This document shows positions 1 to 13,677 of a stretch of DNA of 64,000 bases, piece after piece. The stretch is from contig QEYB01001463.1 of NCBI GenBank assembly GCA_017562135.1, forward strand, positions 95,532-159,531, in the 5' to 3' direction. How positions within the stretch are numbered: the stretch's first letter is position 1; every line of letters starts with the position of its first letter. The notes beneath the pieces were generated by a model. It did not search any database and was not told the DNA's origin. It saw only the letters and a list, made by a program, of their open reading frames with translations. Both the position numbers and the translations under genes were made by a program. Origin of the DNA: Dipylidium caninum (lineage: Eukaryota; Platyhelminthes; Cestoda; Cyclophyllidea; Dipylidiidae).

Positions 1-3000
1 ATAGCAAAAGATGATAGTAATGAAAATTAGAATAAGCGGCACTCCGGCCTTAGCTGGCTGTCTTGTGAGGCATTCTTCATTATCACTCGACATTGGTCGC
101 AAGCTTCACAAGAGCTTATTTCTTAGTCCCGGCCACCTAAATCAATCGATGTGAGAGAGGTTTACAGCAGCGCTTTCTTCTCACTTAATTTAATATTGCG
201 TTGATTTTACCATTATAGACCGGGCTCCATGATGACTACTTGAGATGTCAACGTCCTAGCCACCATTACTTGGACATTGTCAGACTGGCTTTGGTACGGT
301 TGGTGTTACATTCGCGAAAGGGTGTGTGTCCTCCCCTTGGCAGCACCTTTCACGCCAGAGGTTGAAGGCACAGGCACTTTAATCTCTGTTGCCCCTATGC
401 AAGAAAAATTGGCGAGGACCCCAGTGCTCAACCCTATGACTTCCGCACACGTGAGTCACTACTATTTCAAACTCATATAATGAAAAGGAGGTGCATTCTC
501 TCTTTAACAAAAATAAAATAAGCAAACATGGTATCCTACTGTTCCTAGGTTGATAGATAAGCGTAAACAACCAACACAGAATGCATGCAAGTTTAAGCTG
601 CATAATTGCTGACGCTGAATGACCCCCGGGAAACCTAAAAGACCATCCAATGTTGGCTCTACGTGGTTTTGCTCTTTTTATCTTTAGGCACGGTAAATAT
701 CCTTCGGTTAGTAGTTGCAGTGGGAAATTATTACCAGAGGAAAACAGAAAGCTCGAAAGTTATGATATTTCTCGAAATTCGCTCAAATATTCAGGAACTG
801 TAAACTGATTTCTTGCAGAGGCGAAGAAGGAATCGAAAAATTAGGCTGTTTTAAAGGGCTAGCAAAAGGACAAATGTAACAGATCATCGTTCAGCTGGTT
901 AATTGAGATAACGACGAGAAACTGGTCCACTGGAAATGATTCTCTCGATTAAAAGTGACCTCCGAAAGGCTGTTACAATCCGTGATTGGTTAATTGCAGG
1001 ATAATGGTGAGATAGCGGACGACAACTCGACTGAGTTCGACGCCTCTTTGTGGATAGTACCCAGTTAAGTGGAGTCCCACATATTTGCATCATGCTCGAC
1101 AAAGGATCTGTGTCTTATATATGTAGCCAAATTGGTCACTACTTTTTCTTCCAGTTGAAATGTACATATGTTTCTCATCTACGTTCGCAACAGTGGGCAT
1201 TCCAGAAGGGTGGAAAATATAGACAGCGGTTTACTTTGGTTTGGCCCGTGGAATATTGATGTAAATGCCCTGGCATGGATTGTTCTGATATAATTAGCGT
1301 AACATGCGTTGGCAGACAATTGCGACGAAGTCATAGACCGGTATAGCCGCAGTCCAGGTTGCGAAACCGCGTATTTTGGCCTGTGGTTTTTGATGAGACC
1401 CGGGGACTCACTTGAGACTTCGACGAGGAAAATTTCTAGTTGCACCTCACTTCCGCATAAATTTGAGCTTGTAATTCAATTTACTCTCGCACACAACGGC
1501 TGGTCTAAACCACATCCAATACTCATAGGTCCCTCAAGCTTACGTTCCTACCTGACAAATGCTCCGCCAAATGTTTTGTAAATTAAATTCTCGCATGAAG
1601 CCACACTCATCACACTGAGTGCTCAGCGCCGTTTGGATTGCGTTGACTATACGAGCTTGCGACGAGTGAGCAGCGAGAACTTGTCAACGTGTTTCAGAGC
1701 GCGAAGGTGCTGAGTGCCTGCTGAGAGGAGGATTGTGTACCTACCAGAAGCTCCACCGACTCTCGGACGAGAGTGTATGAAATTCTTACGAAAAATCGAC
1801 CCCTGTAGTTGCTAGGAGTGACTTAGAAGTGCAAAGTGGAAGGAACGTGGTAAGCTAGATGGGTGTCTAACGAAGAAAGCAACTCAACTCCTCCCGAACA
1901 GAACCGAATTGAACTGGTATCAAAGTAGCTTCTGAAACACGGTTGGTTCTGCCACGAAGCCCTGCGCTTTTAGGTTAATTTTAATTACAATTTTGAAATA
2001 TACCCGGGAATGAGAAGATGGAGTCCCTCGGGTCGGCTGTAGGAAATCACCGTATGTCCTCTCTCGACTCAGCGTAAAGAGAACTATGCAGTGGACCTTC
2101 TTCTAGGTCAAAAATGTTCCCCACGGAGAGGTAGGAGGTGATCACACGATCTGCGGATGTTCCTACACCGCCTTCTGTGCCACCCTTTTGGGGCTTTTTT
2201 CTCACAGCCCCCACGTAATTTACGTGTAGGCAATGAGCCGGTCACCTTCAAGTTCAGCCAGCCATAAAGCGCTGTTTACCGTTTATGCCGACTGTTTAGA
2301 CCAGGTGCAGTTAGCAACACTTACCCCTACTGGAAGGAAAAAAAATGCGGGATAAGTGAATATCTAAAAGTGGAAAAACTCGTGCCACTATTCCTATAAA
2401 ATTGGAATTTTCGTTGTCAACTATCCCACCCCTTGTTGGCTTTCATGTCCAGTTTACGGGAGAGCACTTCAGGGCCACACAAATCTCGATAGCTTCGAGA
2501 GACCGAGACGCTAGCTTGTTGCTTGAAGGGCTCTGGACATTGGAGGAATCAGAGATGGTGCTCCACGCGAACGCCTCCGCCACAGTCACAAGTCTCTTTT
2601 TAGTCCTCATTTCTATCCTCAGTTAAAGCAAGCCAACTTCTTCTACCCTAAAATTCTCTTTTTGATCCTTGTGATTCTTCAAGAGGAGGTTAATTAGTTT
2701 TACATTTGTGTAAATGGCTCTCAGTGAGCTTTCAAATGCCTTTTGCCTACGTGATTAGAATGCCTCAAGTACACACGCACATTCTACATTTTATCAGTGC
2801 TATGTGCTTGATTCTCTCAGAAAGTAGATGTATAGCGATTGGGAGTCCACTTCTTGTTTACTACCATGTATGAGATCTGCTGGAGCCTCGGCATGCACTG
2901 ATTTGTGATGATCAGAAATCCTACTTCTACCAGTTATTTGCATGGCGATAAAGGAGCTTATAGTCAATCTTACATGCCTTAGAATGTACCGAGGTGATTT

Positions 3001-5149
3001 AGATATGAGAAACATGAGTTAGAAGTCCTTTTCCCCTAGGTAATCTGAATGAAAGGGTCAAATATTTGCGCTGTTTTGCAAAGACAGATAGCCACACCTC
3101 ACCCAGTTTCCAACAGGATTGGACGCTTCAATCCTCTACTGGGTTAACACCCAGCTAATTGGGTCAATTTTTACGATCATGGACCAATGAATGGCACTTA
3201 CTCACAAACGTTGAAATTCCACTCTCTCTTTTCACAACCCAATCCACCACCCTCACTTTTTTCGATATTCTCACAAGAAAAAGGTATTTTCTTACTCTTT
3301 CACACTGCGAATGTAATCAAAACTACTGTGCTAGGGTATCTTAATCTGTCGAAAGGCTACCTTAATTCTTGCTTGACAGAAACACACACCTCACTCATTA
3401 CTTGGAAAAATCCATACTCAGACAAAACATGCAAGCAGCCCCTAAAGGGGGAAGTTTAATATCCTCCCCTTACTTCTAAGAATAGAGTAACATCTCTCGA
3501 TACCCCTTGTGTTCTACTTCGACCTTCTCACCAAACGAAAGATAACCGTCGTGTCCGTAGAGGTAGGGTCACCCAACACTCACTTCTTGCCTGTCGAACT
3601 CCGCATTCATATGTGATGGTGCGTAAACACTTATATTTAACTTCCTGCCTGGCCAATTTCTCTTCGATTCTGTACAGATTCCAGTGGTCTTTTAGCATTC
3701 AACTCCATAACATGCTTCTTGCATATGTCTCAAGCAGGAAATAAGGGGGGTCCTACATTGGTACAATTAACGCCGAGGAAATACTGAAAATGCTTTCTAA
3801 ATGCTGTGGTGCTACTATCACGCCGTTGTAAAAGCTATTACATTCATCATTGATGAACAAATTATTCGAAGAGGTTTATACTGTTAGTGCTTTTTTAGTG
3901 TTATGTTTACTGCTCAGATTGTGAGAAAAACAAGCGATGACCACGATGAAGGACGCATCTTCACTCAGTTAAAAAGCATTTTCGGGATGCATTTGAGATG
4001 CGTCTGTTTGAGGTCTCTGCAAAGGCAAGGGTAAAAAAATGGAAATAATTCACCACCATGACAATCCATCCGATCACCAGTGTCTTCCAGAGGGGTTGTA
4101 CTGTCGTGGAGGCCTGATAAATCTCGCACTTGTGTAATTTATACGCTCCTAGACACAGGAACAGTCGAAACCAATCTCTCCTCCACATCAACCCATCACA
4201 CCAGATCAAGGGAACACCGGATTTGAGCACCATGGACGAAATGCACCTTATTTGTGGCATTTCACACCGTCCTTATGATGAGGAAAAACATAGTCGAGTT
4301 CTTCAAGCGAAAGTCTCGAGAGCGACTTGAAGTAGATGGCGTAACGAGTGATGGCAGTCCTCTCCGGACAGGAGTTGAGTGCTCTAGTAGCTCTCCACGA
4401 AGCTATACGTCCTGGAACTCCCGTCACCTGCGCTCTGATCAGCAGTATGTTCTGGGTTTTTGTAACATGCTACCTCGGAACATACAAGAGGCTAAGAACA
4501 GGGGATGCGTTTGCGCAATGCGCAGTCACAGGTCTAAGCTTTTGAAAAGGGGCTATTATTTCGAGGATCGAGGGGTTTCAGTCTACTTAGGCTACTTTAG
4601 GATTGGAGATGTGTTAACTTAGCCTGCAGAGAACTCGTAATTGGTTACTGCGTTTTCGTGTCTGAGCACGCAGAATTCTATGCATATGATTTTTCATCGG
4701 TAACATTGCCTTACCCAACCAAATACAGCATCCTACTAGCCTTCCAGTGATTTTGTCGTTTTTGCACTGGTGCTTTTTAGAAAGTCATAACCTCGAAAGT
4801 TACGAATGGAACGAGGAAGAGCTGCTGACTGAAACACCCTGCTATTCATTCGGAATACCCCAAACCGGCAATCTCCTCTAAAAGAGTAAAAAATGTTATT
4901 TTTGCCTGCGATCTCGTCATCTGGTATTACGATTTGTTGCCGTATTTGGCCTTCTCTTATGCATCAAAAGTTTTCCTCAACCTCTTTCACACTGACAAAT
5001 CCAATCCCCTGGAACAATTACTCCGTATAAGGTCAATCTCTCCGAATGGAACGTTACCCTCTTATTTACTTCCAATGAGCAATACACCTTACATTGTGTG
5101 CTACAGGGGCCGTTGATAAATTTACTCCCAACGTTCTGTTATGCTTATC
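1..5149. other. Intergenic DNA, no gene recognised
   Basis: No recognisable protein, RNA gene or repeat is supported here. Short open frames occur on both strands, none with a domain or motif I recognise, and their lengths are what chance would give. One frame near 4348-4545 (+) has a hydrophobic stretch that could be the type II membrane anchor of the GT31 remnant starting near 5150. This is only a guess, because no splice junction links the two. Confidence 0.5.
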
Positions 5150-6434
5150 TGAAAATTGAGGAAAGCGAAGATCCGCAAAAAGGATCGCAGGAAGCACGTG
5201 GGTTTTGAGGAACTCGCCAACATTCCAGACGAAAGTGGTTAAGGAATTTTCGATCCAGCAGTCTACGATCTCTACCCTCAGGCGATACCCATTCGAGAAA
5301 CACTCCAACGGGTGCTCCAAGGCCTTCCATTGTATGAGGTAAGCTCTAACCCGACGTATTCACACCACCCCTAGAATGACCTCTCCACTACGCGTTGGAG
5401 AAGAGCCCACGTCCTGCATTGCTTCCATTCCATTGTGTTTCCATTTGCTGATGTGTTTTTCCATGCTCGTCACCTATAATTCTTCATTAATACCTTACAC
5501 AACTGATGTACGGGCAAATTCTCTCATTCAGGAGCCGATTTTCAACCCCCGAATTCGATTTCTCCAAGTGCCCTCGATGGCTTGTGCTCCCTTAACACTC
5601 GAAGAAGCAGGAGGGGAACAAGGAAACCCCAGTTTCGCCATGTAGTGCTGGTGTACAAAATCGGCGTCTACAATTTCGACTTGCGTAACAATCTCCGCAA
5701 GACGTATCACTTCCCTTATAAGGATATCAACTTCCACCTCGTCTTCTCATCGGCTTGCCACGCACTTCCCAAGGAAATATGTTTCGACGGGACGGCTTCA
5801 ATGTCACCCTGAAGGGACGAGCTGGAACCAAACTGCTGGAGCACTCCCAGATGCCAGCCAATACGAAAAAGCGGCTTTTGAGAGAAAATGAATGAGCATG
5901 CAGATCTCCTCGTCGGGGACTACGAGGATACCTACTACAACCTGACATTGAAACTCTTCTACACCTTCCAGTGGGCTGCTCGATTTTGTCGACCATACAA
6001 TCCCACCTTCGTCTTCCTTGACGATGACTACGCTGTCAATACGCCCAAATTGGTGGAGTTTATTCGATCGAAAACGTCGGCTGAGTTGGAGGAGATTGGT
6101 CACGGGTACTCATGGCCCACTAATCCGGTGCACCGAATAACGTCCACTGTTCCGCGATGGGCCTTCTCGAAACGCGAAATCCCCTGGCCAAAGTATGTGC
6201 CTGAGAATTTGGGCATCTACAGTATGTAGAGTTACCAACACTTGCACGATATGGCTTTGGCAATGCACTTCACCAAGCCCTGGTCATCGACGACACGTGG
6301 TTTGGCGATGGTTTCAGCACAAGTTGGGCCTCAAATTTCACCAAACTCCGCGGCATGTTTACCAGGTGAACCTAGGCTCGCATTTGTTTTTCGCCCCATT
6401 CGACCAATTTGTCAAACGCGGATGTGTTATTTAA
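5150..6434 (+). pseudogene. Degenerate GT31 beta-1,3-galactosyltransferase-like gene
   Basis: Intact GT31 enzymes are Golgi type II membrane proteins that add galactose or GlcNAc in beta-1,3 linkage. An upstream exon ends at 5338 (donor GTAAGC) and carries an in-frame TAA at 5240-5242. A second exon starts at 5532 after a TTCAG acceptor in matching phase, and encodes NPRIRFL, a segment like those before the GT31 catalytic fold. The homology then jumps frames: VVLVYKIGVYNFDLRNNLR (about 5640), FRRDGFNVTLK (about 5780), then DYEDTYYNLTLKLFYTFQW, the DDD motif in FVFLDDDYAVNT and VNTPKLVEF (5888-6229). A TAG at 6227-6229 ends that frame, and C-terminal pieces continue in other frames to about 6434. 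At least three frameshifts plus stops make a functional product unlikely. The sibling at 46588-47560 (-) aligns along the same motifs. Family assignment is firm; acceptor specificity cannot be read. Confidence 0.8.
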
Positions 6435-9098
6435 GGTGGTGCAATAAGGTGGCCGCTACCGCTTTTTGCAGCTCATCTTTTTTACTGAAAAAATATCCAG
6501 TTTTTTTCCTTATTGATACGCCTTTCTCAGGCAATGTGTATTACAAAGAGACCTAGCAATAGCGCTCCAATACACATCGTAACAGATATAATCCTACAGC
6601 ACAGATGAAACCACCGCTGAGATTGACGAAAACAGCTAGCTAAACTAACAAGCAAGTTATGGGGAGCCTCGCATTTTTACCAACTGCCACGACCCGAGTT
6701 GACCTCAGGGAGGGAGGGGGAAAGTGAATGGAATGAACGCACATCAGCGTAGAATCCCCTTGGGAATCTCATCGAGTCGTCGCGGAAATCCGATGAAATT
6801 TGACGTTAACAAACTATCTTCGTTGTTTATCTCACCATGCTCGATTGTGTAGAAACTGGAACTACATCTCGATTCAATAAGCGAGTATCGGCCAATGCTT
6901 TACATACTTCAGCGATGTTACTCATTCATACATTTGCTCCGAAGGGTATTTCCCTCATCCGTCCCCTTGACCCTTTCATCATCTCACTCTCGCACGCGGA
7001 GCCCTCTGAGCCAAGAAGAGGACACAGATTTCCTCATTATTTATTCTAAACCATCCTTTCTCGTCCTCTTCGATAAGTATGTGACAAACTCAACCGGGTT
7101 CTGTTAGTTACCCCAAGCTTCTGCAGTCTGCCATGTAATCGAGTTAGGGTACTGTTTCATTTCCCCGAACAAGTCATGCTTCATTGTCCACTACTCCCGC
7201 GTCAATGCGACTTAAGTGGACCCGTGTGGTATGCGTGCAGATGAGCATATTAAGGTACCCCTTCTTTGTCAACGGTCTAAATCTTGCCGAGAATAAAACA
7301 GAGTGAATGAGAGACCGCTTAGGGAAAAGGAGGAAGTCGGGAAGTGCATGGAAAGGCCGAAGTGTGCAGCCAAATAACATCTTTCCGACAGCCTCCCGGC
7401 CTCACTCTAATATCTAACCCCGAGAGACGAAACACGGTGCGCAGGGCGGTCCCAGATTCCTCTCCACCAACGCACTCGCATTATTTCAAGTTTACTTGCT
7501 AGATGAGGAGGGCTGTTGCCAAATATACTGTGAAGTTGAAGACGTTCCCATTGAAGTGCCGTGATAACACCAGCGCCTGCTGCGTCCCCCAAACTTCCAC
7601 TCCACAGTTGCGTGGATCCAACAGTATCTCATGTGCACCAATTATAACTGAAGTACGTATATGGTCTCCTTTTTGATCAAAAAGTAGCCTGGACACCGTG
7701 TTAGCACAGTTGAGGGGCGGAATTGTACTTCTCTTACTTCAGTAGCCATTTGTCCATTTTTCCTGACTTTAATTAGAAAAAAGCAAGCCGATTGACGCTG
7801 CAGAATGGCCCCTGCTTTCGTGGCTGCGAATAGTAGCAACAAAGTCGTCTATCAGACCATATTTCAAGCATCCTTCTGACCACACAGGACGCCACATACG
7901 GCCAGTCTTGTGCTTACGGTTATGCACTTTCCTATACCTCAAGTCCCAAGCCTAACTTGAGAGATGTAAAAGCTACACCTGATGACGAGGTCGGAAACGT
8001 GACTTCTCATCTATGAATGTCTGGGCCTGAGCCGTTGAAGAACTGAGTTAACATCAGAGATCAAGACAACGTCGAAGTTGGATTACTATCTTAATCGGTG
8101 AGCAAATGAAGGAACTGGGATTAGGAGGCTGGATTTTTACGTCCAAAAGCTGACACCGTCATTTTAGTAGTTGGTCCAGCTTAAAAAGAACTTAGAAGAC
8201 CCCATTTCCCCGTCACTGTAACGACGCCAGAACGGGCAACAACTAAGTCAATCCAAAGCCACACTACTTCAATCAAAATAGTAAAAGGAAATTAGAGGTT
8301 TCCTAAGCCTTCAGAATACTAACAAGTGAAAAACAAATATCCCACGCTGGGGATAACCTCATAGCCCATCGTACTAACTTCCACTAATTTATGATGTGTA
8401 TAATAAAAATTGTTAGCTGAAAAGACGTGTGTTAGTGATGCCCACGTAAATGTTTAACGCGCCACATAGGTAGTCCAAAAGGCACCTCGAAGGTAACCTG
8501 GAACGGCCCCAACCAACAACTCGAGCTCCTGGTTGTTTGCTGACTGAAACACGTTTTATTTGGACTGCCTCCTATGTGACAAGACTAGACGTACCCACAT
8601 CAGTTTCGGGCATGATCCGCCCACTTCGGTTCGCCGAAGTGCCGGAAGGAAGACGGACAACCCTAACTCCAATGACATTTCTATACCAGGTTTTGGACAC
8701 GATATAAGAAATTCCACTAACACAGAACACAATTTTTAACGAAAAACGACCACAGATTGATGTAGAGACCACCCCTAAAGCAAGAGGTAAACCGATATTA
8801 CGCCCGAACAGCATATGGTTCATAACCCTTGCAGTTTCTCCTTAAATGAGTTGCGTCTCCTCCTCTACGTTACAAATCAAGGCTGTCATACTTGAGCCTC
8901 ATTTCAGAAATATGACTTAAGCTGGCATCAACCCTGTATGACGTACTCAAAACCAATCTATTGCCAATATGCAAGCTTCTCCATCAAGTCACGCGGAATG
9001 CTAGCTAACACAAAACGCTGTTAGCATGGCCCTAAACCAGTAAACCATAACCAATCAATGAACAGATACGAAAGAGAAAAACTATACCATTTGTACAA
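6435..9098. other. Intergenic DNA, no gene recognised
   Basis: Lies between the GT31 remnant and the eL24 gene. It contains only short frames without recognisable motifs. No repeat shared with the rest of the window was noticed, and I see no RNA gene. Confidence 0.5.
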
Positions 9099-9104
9099 TT
9101 TAAT
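9099..9104 (-). terminator. Poly(A) signal ATTAAA of eL24
   Basis: On the minus strand an ATTAAA hexamer lies 22 nt downstream of the eL24 stop codon, a common variant poly(A) signal at a distance typical of compact ribosomal-protein genes. No cleavage site can be confirmed from sequence alone. Confidence 0.5.
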
Positions 9105-9126
9105 GAACGATGGGACTGACTTTGGG

Positions 9127-9848
9127 TTAGAACCGCCTGCCAACTTTCTGGGCTGGTTTGTTTACCTTCTTTGCAGTCTTCTGTTGATGTTTCTGTGCAG
9201 GTGCGGGGTTTTGCTTCTTCTTAAGTTCAGCCTTCTTCGCCCTTTTTTCAGCCTCCTTAGCCTTCTGCTTCTCCTTCAAAGCACGCATAGCCTGCTCGCG
9301 CATAGCTTTTCGAATCTCTGGGTTCTGGTTTCGCTTGGCCATAATTTCTGTGAGACTAGCGCCGGCGAAAGCCCGGGCAGTTTTGGTTATTTTTTTAGTG
9401 CGCTTCTTCGTAAGTTCCTCGACCGCACCCTTTTTATATTTGCGGCGGTACAGAACAGTCCAGCTTACTTCACGTGGATTGCGCTTCAGATAGTGAGAAC
9501 GCTCGCATTTTGAGCTGAGGAAATAAAATTGACGGCCATCGCCGCGAATAGCGCGTTTACCATGACCTGGGTAAACCTTGTATCCACTGTAGGAACAGAC
9601 TTCTAATCTAAAAGTTAAGGGGAGGACGGCGTATCATTACATAAAAAATTGGTAGTCTACAAAATTCAAGCGATGCAGTTACCAATTCGAAAACATCGCT
9701 AAAAACAGCCCAATTGAAAATACGGAACCGGCAAAGCCCACACATTTGATATATTTTAAATCGCGTGATATGCGAGCTATAATAAACCCATACTGCAAAC
9801 TAGCAAAACTAGAAGATGGGGACATTCGCCGCATGCGACTTACTTCAT
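9127..9848 (-). CDS. RPL24: 60S ribosomal protein eL24, two exons
   Basis: This is a structural protein of the large cytosolic ribosomal subunit. Coding exon 1 is only 5 nt (9844-9848, ATGAA), followed by a perfect GTAAGT donor. Exon 2 runs from 9607 to 9127 after a pyrimidine-rich CTTTTAG acceptor, so the intron is 236 nt. The joined frame is exactly 162 codons (161 aa), close to the 157 aa of human eL24. Hallmarks are the N-terminal [14 protein letters not shown], the [20 protein letters not shown] core, YRRKYKKG, and the junction to the basic C-terminus in [19 protein letters not shown]. The remainder is a Lys/Ala/Glu-rich helix. There are no frameshifts or stops. The 10-mer CCATAAAAGG lies just upstream of the start (9864-9873, minus strand), but I cannot assign it a role. 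Open frames on the opposite strand are shadows of this gene. Confidence 0.96.
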
Positions 9849-12800
9849 GGCTGTCACGCCTGACCTTTTATGGTATATTAAAACAACTGAACGTTAGCCA
9901 TCGCTCAAGGCGTTAAGTATTTTAAAATTGTTATTTGGTTCACCAAAATATCTAATCTGTTTTGCACTAAACTTATTGTATTAAAGTTAATTTTAACATT
10001 AAGTATTTTTTAAGTTTTACTTCTCTCAATGCTTATACATCGTATAGCAACTGCGTAATTTAGATGAATGATGTTATAGACATTTTAGGCTTGTAGTTGA
10101 CGTTCATTTTTCCCAGACATTGAATACCCAATCAAGAGCCAACTTCAGTTCTCTCTCAGGCCCTATTGCGGTTCTAATTGGTTCTCTCAATTTGAGGTCC
10201 CTATTAAATGCGGACTGCAGCAGATTTGGTCATTCAACATTTTCGCGACCTTGGGTGTCTGTTGTTGGCTGGTGGCAAGATACTGGCGAAGCTGAGTGGT
10301 CAGCCAGTCATCAGCTTCGTCCGGTCTTGCTACACGCCTCAATAATGAACAGCATTGGGATGTTCTTTCGTTCCATTCACTTCGGTAAAGTAATTCTCAC
10401 TGGCAGCCAATGTCACACTTCATCTATATATCAATAAAATCCAATTTATATTAATATTTCTTTCAAAGACGTTACACTATCTGTTAAGTGTGAAAGGTGA
10501 TTTCGTTGTTCAATATGTTTAAGTTATTTATCATCTGCACGCCGTGAAGGAAGAATTTCTTATTTTCAAAATTATCTATCGGATCCACCTAATGCATGGC
10601 ACTATATAATCCTATCCTTCCGTAAACGCCTTTCTAATTATAAAACAATCTGTCATATCACTTGTTTTCAATGAAGGCACACTTGTGGAAATCTAAGTCA
10701 GGCCCTGGAATCTTACCCTGCTTTACCAGAACATTTCGTGTATAGATAACAGTCCAGAGGCCAATTTGAAGGTTTATCGCCGAGGCAACAGACATGGTAG
10801 TAATTTAAAGGCTATTTTGGTGTTGAAAGTAAGTGATTGGATGAATAATTAAGTAAGGAGTTTAGCCATGTGCCTATTCGTATCACTCTTAATACGCTTT
10901 CAAGTTCAAGGCTTTCTTTTTTTCTACTAAACTTCGTTTGAATCACTATTAACTCCGTAGATAATAACATAATTTGTCAAGAAACATTCACTTCTATCAC
11001 CTCTCAATTGACTGCCATTTGTCCCATTCGCTCGGTATCTTTTAATAAGCTTCCAACGAACACAGGAGACAACCTTCCTTAAACGCCATACCTCTACAAC
11101 ATCGGTATCTAATATCCAGACCTCCCTACTCTAAGTTCACATTCTCATATACTCCCTTAAATTTAGAAGCTAGAGGTGTAATCTCCCATTATCATAGCAT
11201 TCTAATCTCCTTCCTTTCTCTTTTTATTCAGTGTCCACTTTGATACCAGAATCCTCAATTGATTCCCCTTTCATTTACTCACTTCCCTTGATAGAGTAGA
11301 TGTTAAATTCGTGGCTTAACAAGACACGAGAGCAAATGTAAAGTTGCGCAGAGAAGACTACTGCCAATAAAAATGGGATTTATCAGGGAGGTGACAGTTC
11401 ATTTTGTCCCCACATAATGCTCAAACAGTCGCTAATATAAACGAAGTGTGTCACAATATTATGCCTTAGGGTTAACCTTCGTATACGTAGAGGGGAACTG
11501 GTCTTCTGTGCTCACAGGAAAATTTGACTCATGTGTGTAAAGTCGGTTTTGTTGGTATTTGAAAGCAACTGGTTGCAGACTCAAAGACTGACCTCAAGTA
11601 TCACTAATAATGAAATTGAGTTCTATCTGCATGAAATCGAGCAATCTTATCTTATGTTTTGGTATATTCGTGCTTTCATTTTCTTTACTCTTGTTCATCG
11701 TCAGCACAACTCTTAACAGTGTATAAAATTTGATAGTTTGAGGCGTGATCACATTTCAGAATTATGATAAAACTTTACTAGATGGCTACAACATCCCTTA
11801 TAACCCCGCTTGTGAGCGTCCCTTGGTGTCTTGATTAATGCCTGCCAGCCCCACATCCCGATTTCGACATCCTGAATTAGTCCTACGGCTATTCCCTCTT
11901 TTGGGTAATTCCATTCTCCTAGAGGAAATGTCTAAAATAGAACAGTAATCGAAACATGCCAGTGTATAAAAATGAAGCTAAAATCGAAATCGTTGGCGTA
12001 AAGCATCCCCCTACTATGAGTATAATGTAATTTGTGTCTTCTGACACTGACATTTCCAACCACTTCGTCAAACAATAGCGGCTGCTTCCCGTGGATGTTC
12101 ACATAAAGTGTTGGAGAGCAAAGCAGTTGTGCATCTCTGTCAAAAAATTCGCTTTGGCGTCCTCACTCCCATACCCCAGTGAGCCGTGGCAAAATATCGT
12201 ATTCACAAGCGCCTTTATTTGATCAAAAAGCGATACCAAGTCGCCCAGCATTACACGAACTAGAAAGATTCAGTCACTGTCAAAGAGCGCAGAATTGTCA
12301 AATGTGTGTCACGTTGGTGGCATCTATTCACACAAGTGTAACACTAAGCAGAAGTGAACCTTCGTGAGTATTCCATTAAGAAGAATTTCCCATGCAAACG
12401 GTTTTGATGTACTAGTCAGTCACCATTATCATGTTACTTTTCGGGAAAAAACTATTACCCAACCGAGTAAAATTTTATAGTTTTGGTTGAGTAACACACC
12501 AGTCGGCCAATTGGCTTTTACCTGTTCTTATACTTGTGATCTTTATTGTGGAATTAGTATGTAGTCCCTGTGTCTGTGTACGGATTGGAAAGTACATACT
12601 ACTCTAATAGTTGAGGAGCCGGTGATCAAATGAAGGAAAATATTTTCTATTGTAGACATTGCTCCATTATTGCAGGATCGGGGCCAAAATATATAAGTGG
12701 AGATCTTCCATTTACTCATTTCTCTTGGTAACATTCTTGATTCACTAGGAGGACGTCCATGCGCCACCCCGACGACTCCTTTAAATCTCAAACATATAAA

Positions 12801-13638
12801 TCTCAGAATCACTCATTTGCTGGGTAGTCATTCTCGAACTGAAGAAAAGACTCCCGTATTTCACTTTAAGCCTCTGTCAGGGATATGTTTAGTAAATCAT
12901 GGAATATTTCAGCATTGGAATCTGGTTTTCTCGCCCTCTTTCCTGTAAACTTTTATTTCAATACTATTACTTAATTTTGGTAAGGATCCAGCTAGGGTAC
13001 GGAAAAACTGAAGTTTAATTTCACGATTCTAATGGTGTTGTGAACACAAAGCGCAAAGGACTCACTAGGGACTCTCAATTGCGATACGTTGTCCAGATGT
13101 GAGCAAGTGGATTCACTTATGTGTATTTTTGTGTGCAAATTCAGGTTGTTCTAGAAGTCAGCCAAAGCGTGTAGGCGGCACCTCACGTCCACTCGATATA
13201 GTGTAATCAGGACTTCACCCCCTTCCCCCCGTGATTTAAGCCAATATTAATGAAACGAATGTTTATTCTCATCAGCAGTTGTTTATCATACAAGTGTAGA
13301 ATCTTAAAGTTGGGTGAATCGACTAAAATTAATACTCTGTGGCCCTGATTGCTACGATACATCAAAGAATAACTGAAATCCATTCGACCCTTACTTAATT
13401 GCGCTAATCTTTCAAGCAAATACGACATGGGTTGGGAGTAGACCTGAATATTTCGCAAGAGAATAATTCGAAAATAGGGGGCTTCGTTAAGTAACAAATG
13501 CCTGATCTGATATGAACATGACGGTCTAAAACGTATGTGACTAATAAGATTTTTATCAAACTGAACGTTAAGTGGAAGTCTAAACTCGCTCCGTTCTTTG
13601 AGTGAGGCTTCTTTATTCAGACATGGGCGTTGGCTCGA

Positions 13639-13677
13639 GTGCGTGCGTACGTGCGCGTACACAAGCACGTACACACA
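13639..13677. repeat. Alternating purine-pyrimidine tract
   Basis: Twenty-five uninterrupted alternating bases (13639-13663, mostly GT, GC and AC steps) are followed, after one break, by 13 more. Such tracts can adopt left-handed Z-DNA under negative supercoiling. The sequence is also nearly self-complementary around the central GTAC/GCGC steps. No gene association is evident. Confidence 0.6.

Noticed and set aside
4348..4545. Hydrophobic frame as the membrane-anchor exon of the GT31 remnant
   Set aside because: Plausible for a type II Golgi enzyme, but no donor or acceptor in matching phase connects it, and the paralogous locus shows no counterpart.
9058..9513. 151-codon hydrophobic plus-strand frame
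   Set aside because: It is the antisense shadow of the Lys/Ala/Glu-rich eL24 C-terminus, which yields Leu/Phe/Ser-rich runs on the other strand.
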